Assembly (NCBI GenBank): GCA_964421875.1
Contig: CAYQZD010000172.1
Location: 1 to 6,053, forward strand
From: CAYQZD01 sp964421875
Lineage (GTDB): Bacteria > Electryoneota > Tariuqbacteria > Tariuqbacterales > Tariuqbacteraceae
DNA length: 6,053 nt
Direction: 5' to 3'
Shown here in pieces: positions 5,890-6,053 of this stretch. Under the pieces are notes generated by a model. The model saw nothing but the letters and a program-made list of their open reading frames with translations, did no database searches and had not been told where the DNA came from. The position numbers were made by a program, and so were the translations under genes. Position 1 is the first letter of the stretch; every line of letters starts with the position of its first letter.

Positions 5890-5911
5890 CCTTATGAAGT
5901 CCTTATGGCAG
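5890..5911 (-). promoter_or_regulatory. Weak Pho-box-like direct repeat upstream of phoB
   Basis: Two adjacent 11-bp units on the minus strand, CTGCCATAAGG and ACTTCATAAGG, share CATAAGG in phase. The first resembles the E. coli half-site CTGTCAT at six of seven positions; the second contains the Bacillus-type hexamer TTCATA. A TAATAA follows 3 bp later, similar in spacing to the porin promoter, but a separate TATAAT (5917-5922) lies just upstream, so which -10 is used is unclear. This is only two units, so chance is possible. Confidence 0.35.
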
Positions 5912-5950
5912 GGATTATTATATAGTTTCTGTTGCAAAATTCACCAATTT

Positions 5951-6042
5951 GTCATTTCGAATCCGCCGTACGGGTGATGAAGCAATCTTTAAAGAGTTAT
6001 ATAACAAATAGATTGCTTCGTTGCTTCGCTTCCTCGCATGAC
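5951..6042. repeat. Palindromic interspersed repeat upstream of phoB
   Basis: The left arm (5951-5988) starts GTCATTTCGA and ends GAAGCAATCT. After a 21-nt AT-rich spacer, the right arm (6010-6042) starts with the exact complement AGATTGCTTC and ends GCATGAC. The layout is the same as the elements at 1430-1521 and 2693-2773, but this is a GCAATCT variant. The middle of the left arm carries CCGTACGG. There is no coding content here. Confidence 0.75.
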
Positions 6043-6053
6043 AATTTCAGAGT

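Noticed and set aside
1430..6042. CRISPR array made of the palindromic repeats
   Set aside because: The copies are far apart, diverged, and separated by whole genes; there is no regular repeat-spacer pattern and no cas gene.

Overview
This window is a compact phosphate-starvation (Pho) cluster. Four genes, all on the minus strand, read in the order phoB-type response regulator (5756 to 5049), phoR-type sensor kinase (4774 to 3002), an OprO/OprP-family outer-membrane porin (2641 to 1556) and the periplasmic phosphate-binding protein pstS (1407 to 358). Together they form a sense-and-import unit. PhoR senses the phosphate status and phosphorylates PhoB. PhoB probably switches on the porin-pstS pair. 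The porin lets phosphate through the outer membrane and PstS captures it in the periplasm for the PstCAB ABC transporter, which is not in the window.

The porin and the signal peptides point to a diderm (Gram-negative) bacterium of moderate GC content. PhoR, however, has the large extracytoplasmic sensor domain seen in Bacillus-type PhoR, which E. coli PhoR lacks. The best Pho-box candidate also fits the Bacillus PhoP hexamer pattern. The gaps are unusually rich in short palindromic interspersed repeats, of a kind I associate with genomes of uncultured lineages such as the FCB group and Zixibacteria. That placement is a guess; nothing in the window fixes the phylum.

Layout: 1-357 has no gene but holds two GCTGAG-loop hairpins and a 13-bp inverted repeat just past the pstS stop. 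The 1408-1555 gap between porin and pstS holds a composite palindrome. The 2642-3001 gap between phoR and porin holds a strong candidate Pho-regulated promoter (four 11-bp-phased units followed by TATAAT), then a 133-bp nested palindrome inside the predicted porin leader. The 4775-5048 gap between phoB and phoR, which is unusually wide for this pair, holds a triplet of 9-mers, an 18-bp perfect palindrome and one arm of the palindrome family. The 5757-6053 stretch upstream of phoB holds a weak Pho-box-like repeat and another full palindrome.

The four proteins look like ordinary intact members of known families. The parts worth a second look are regulatory and structural: the phased promoter upstream of the porin, and the pair of related palindromes placed in front of both porin and pstS, whose arms differ in ways that keep each local hairpin paired. 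I found no evidence for a wholly new system.
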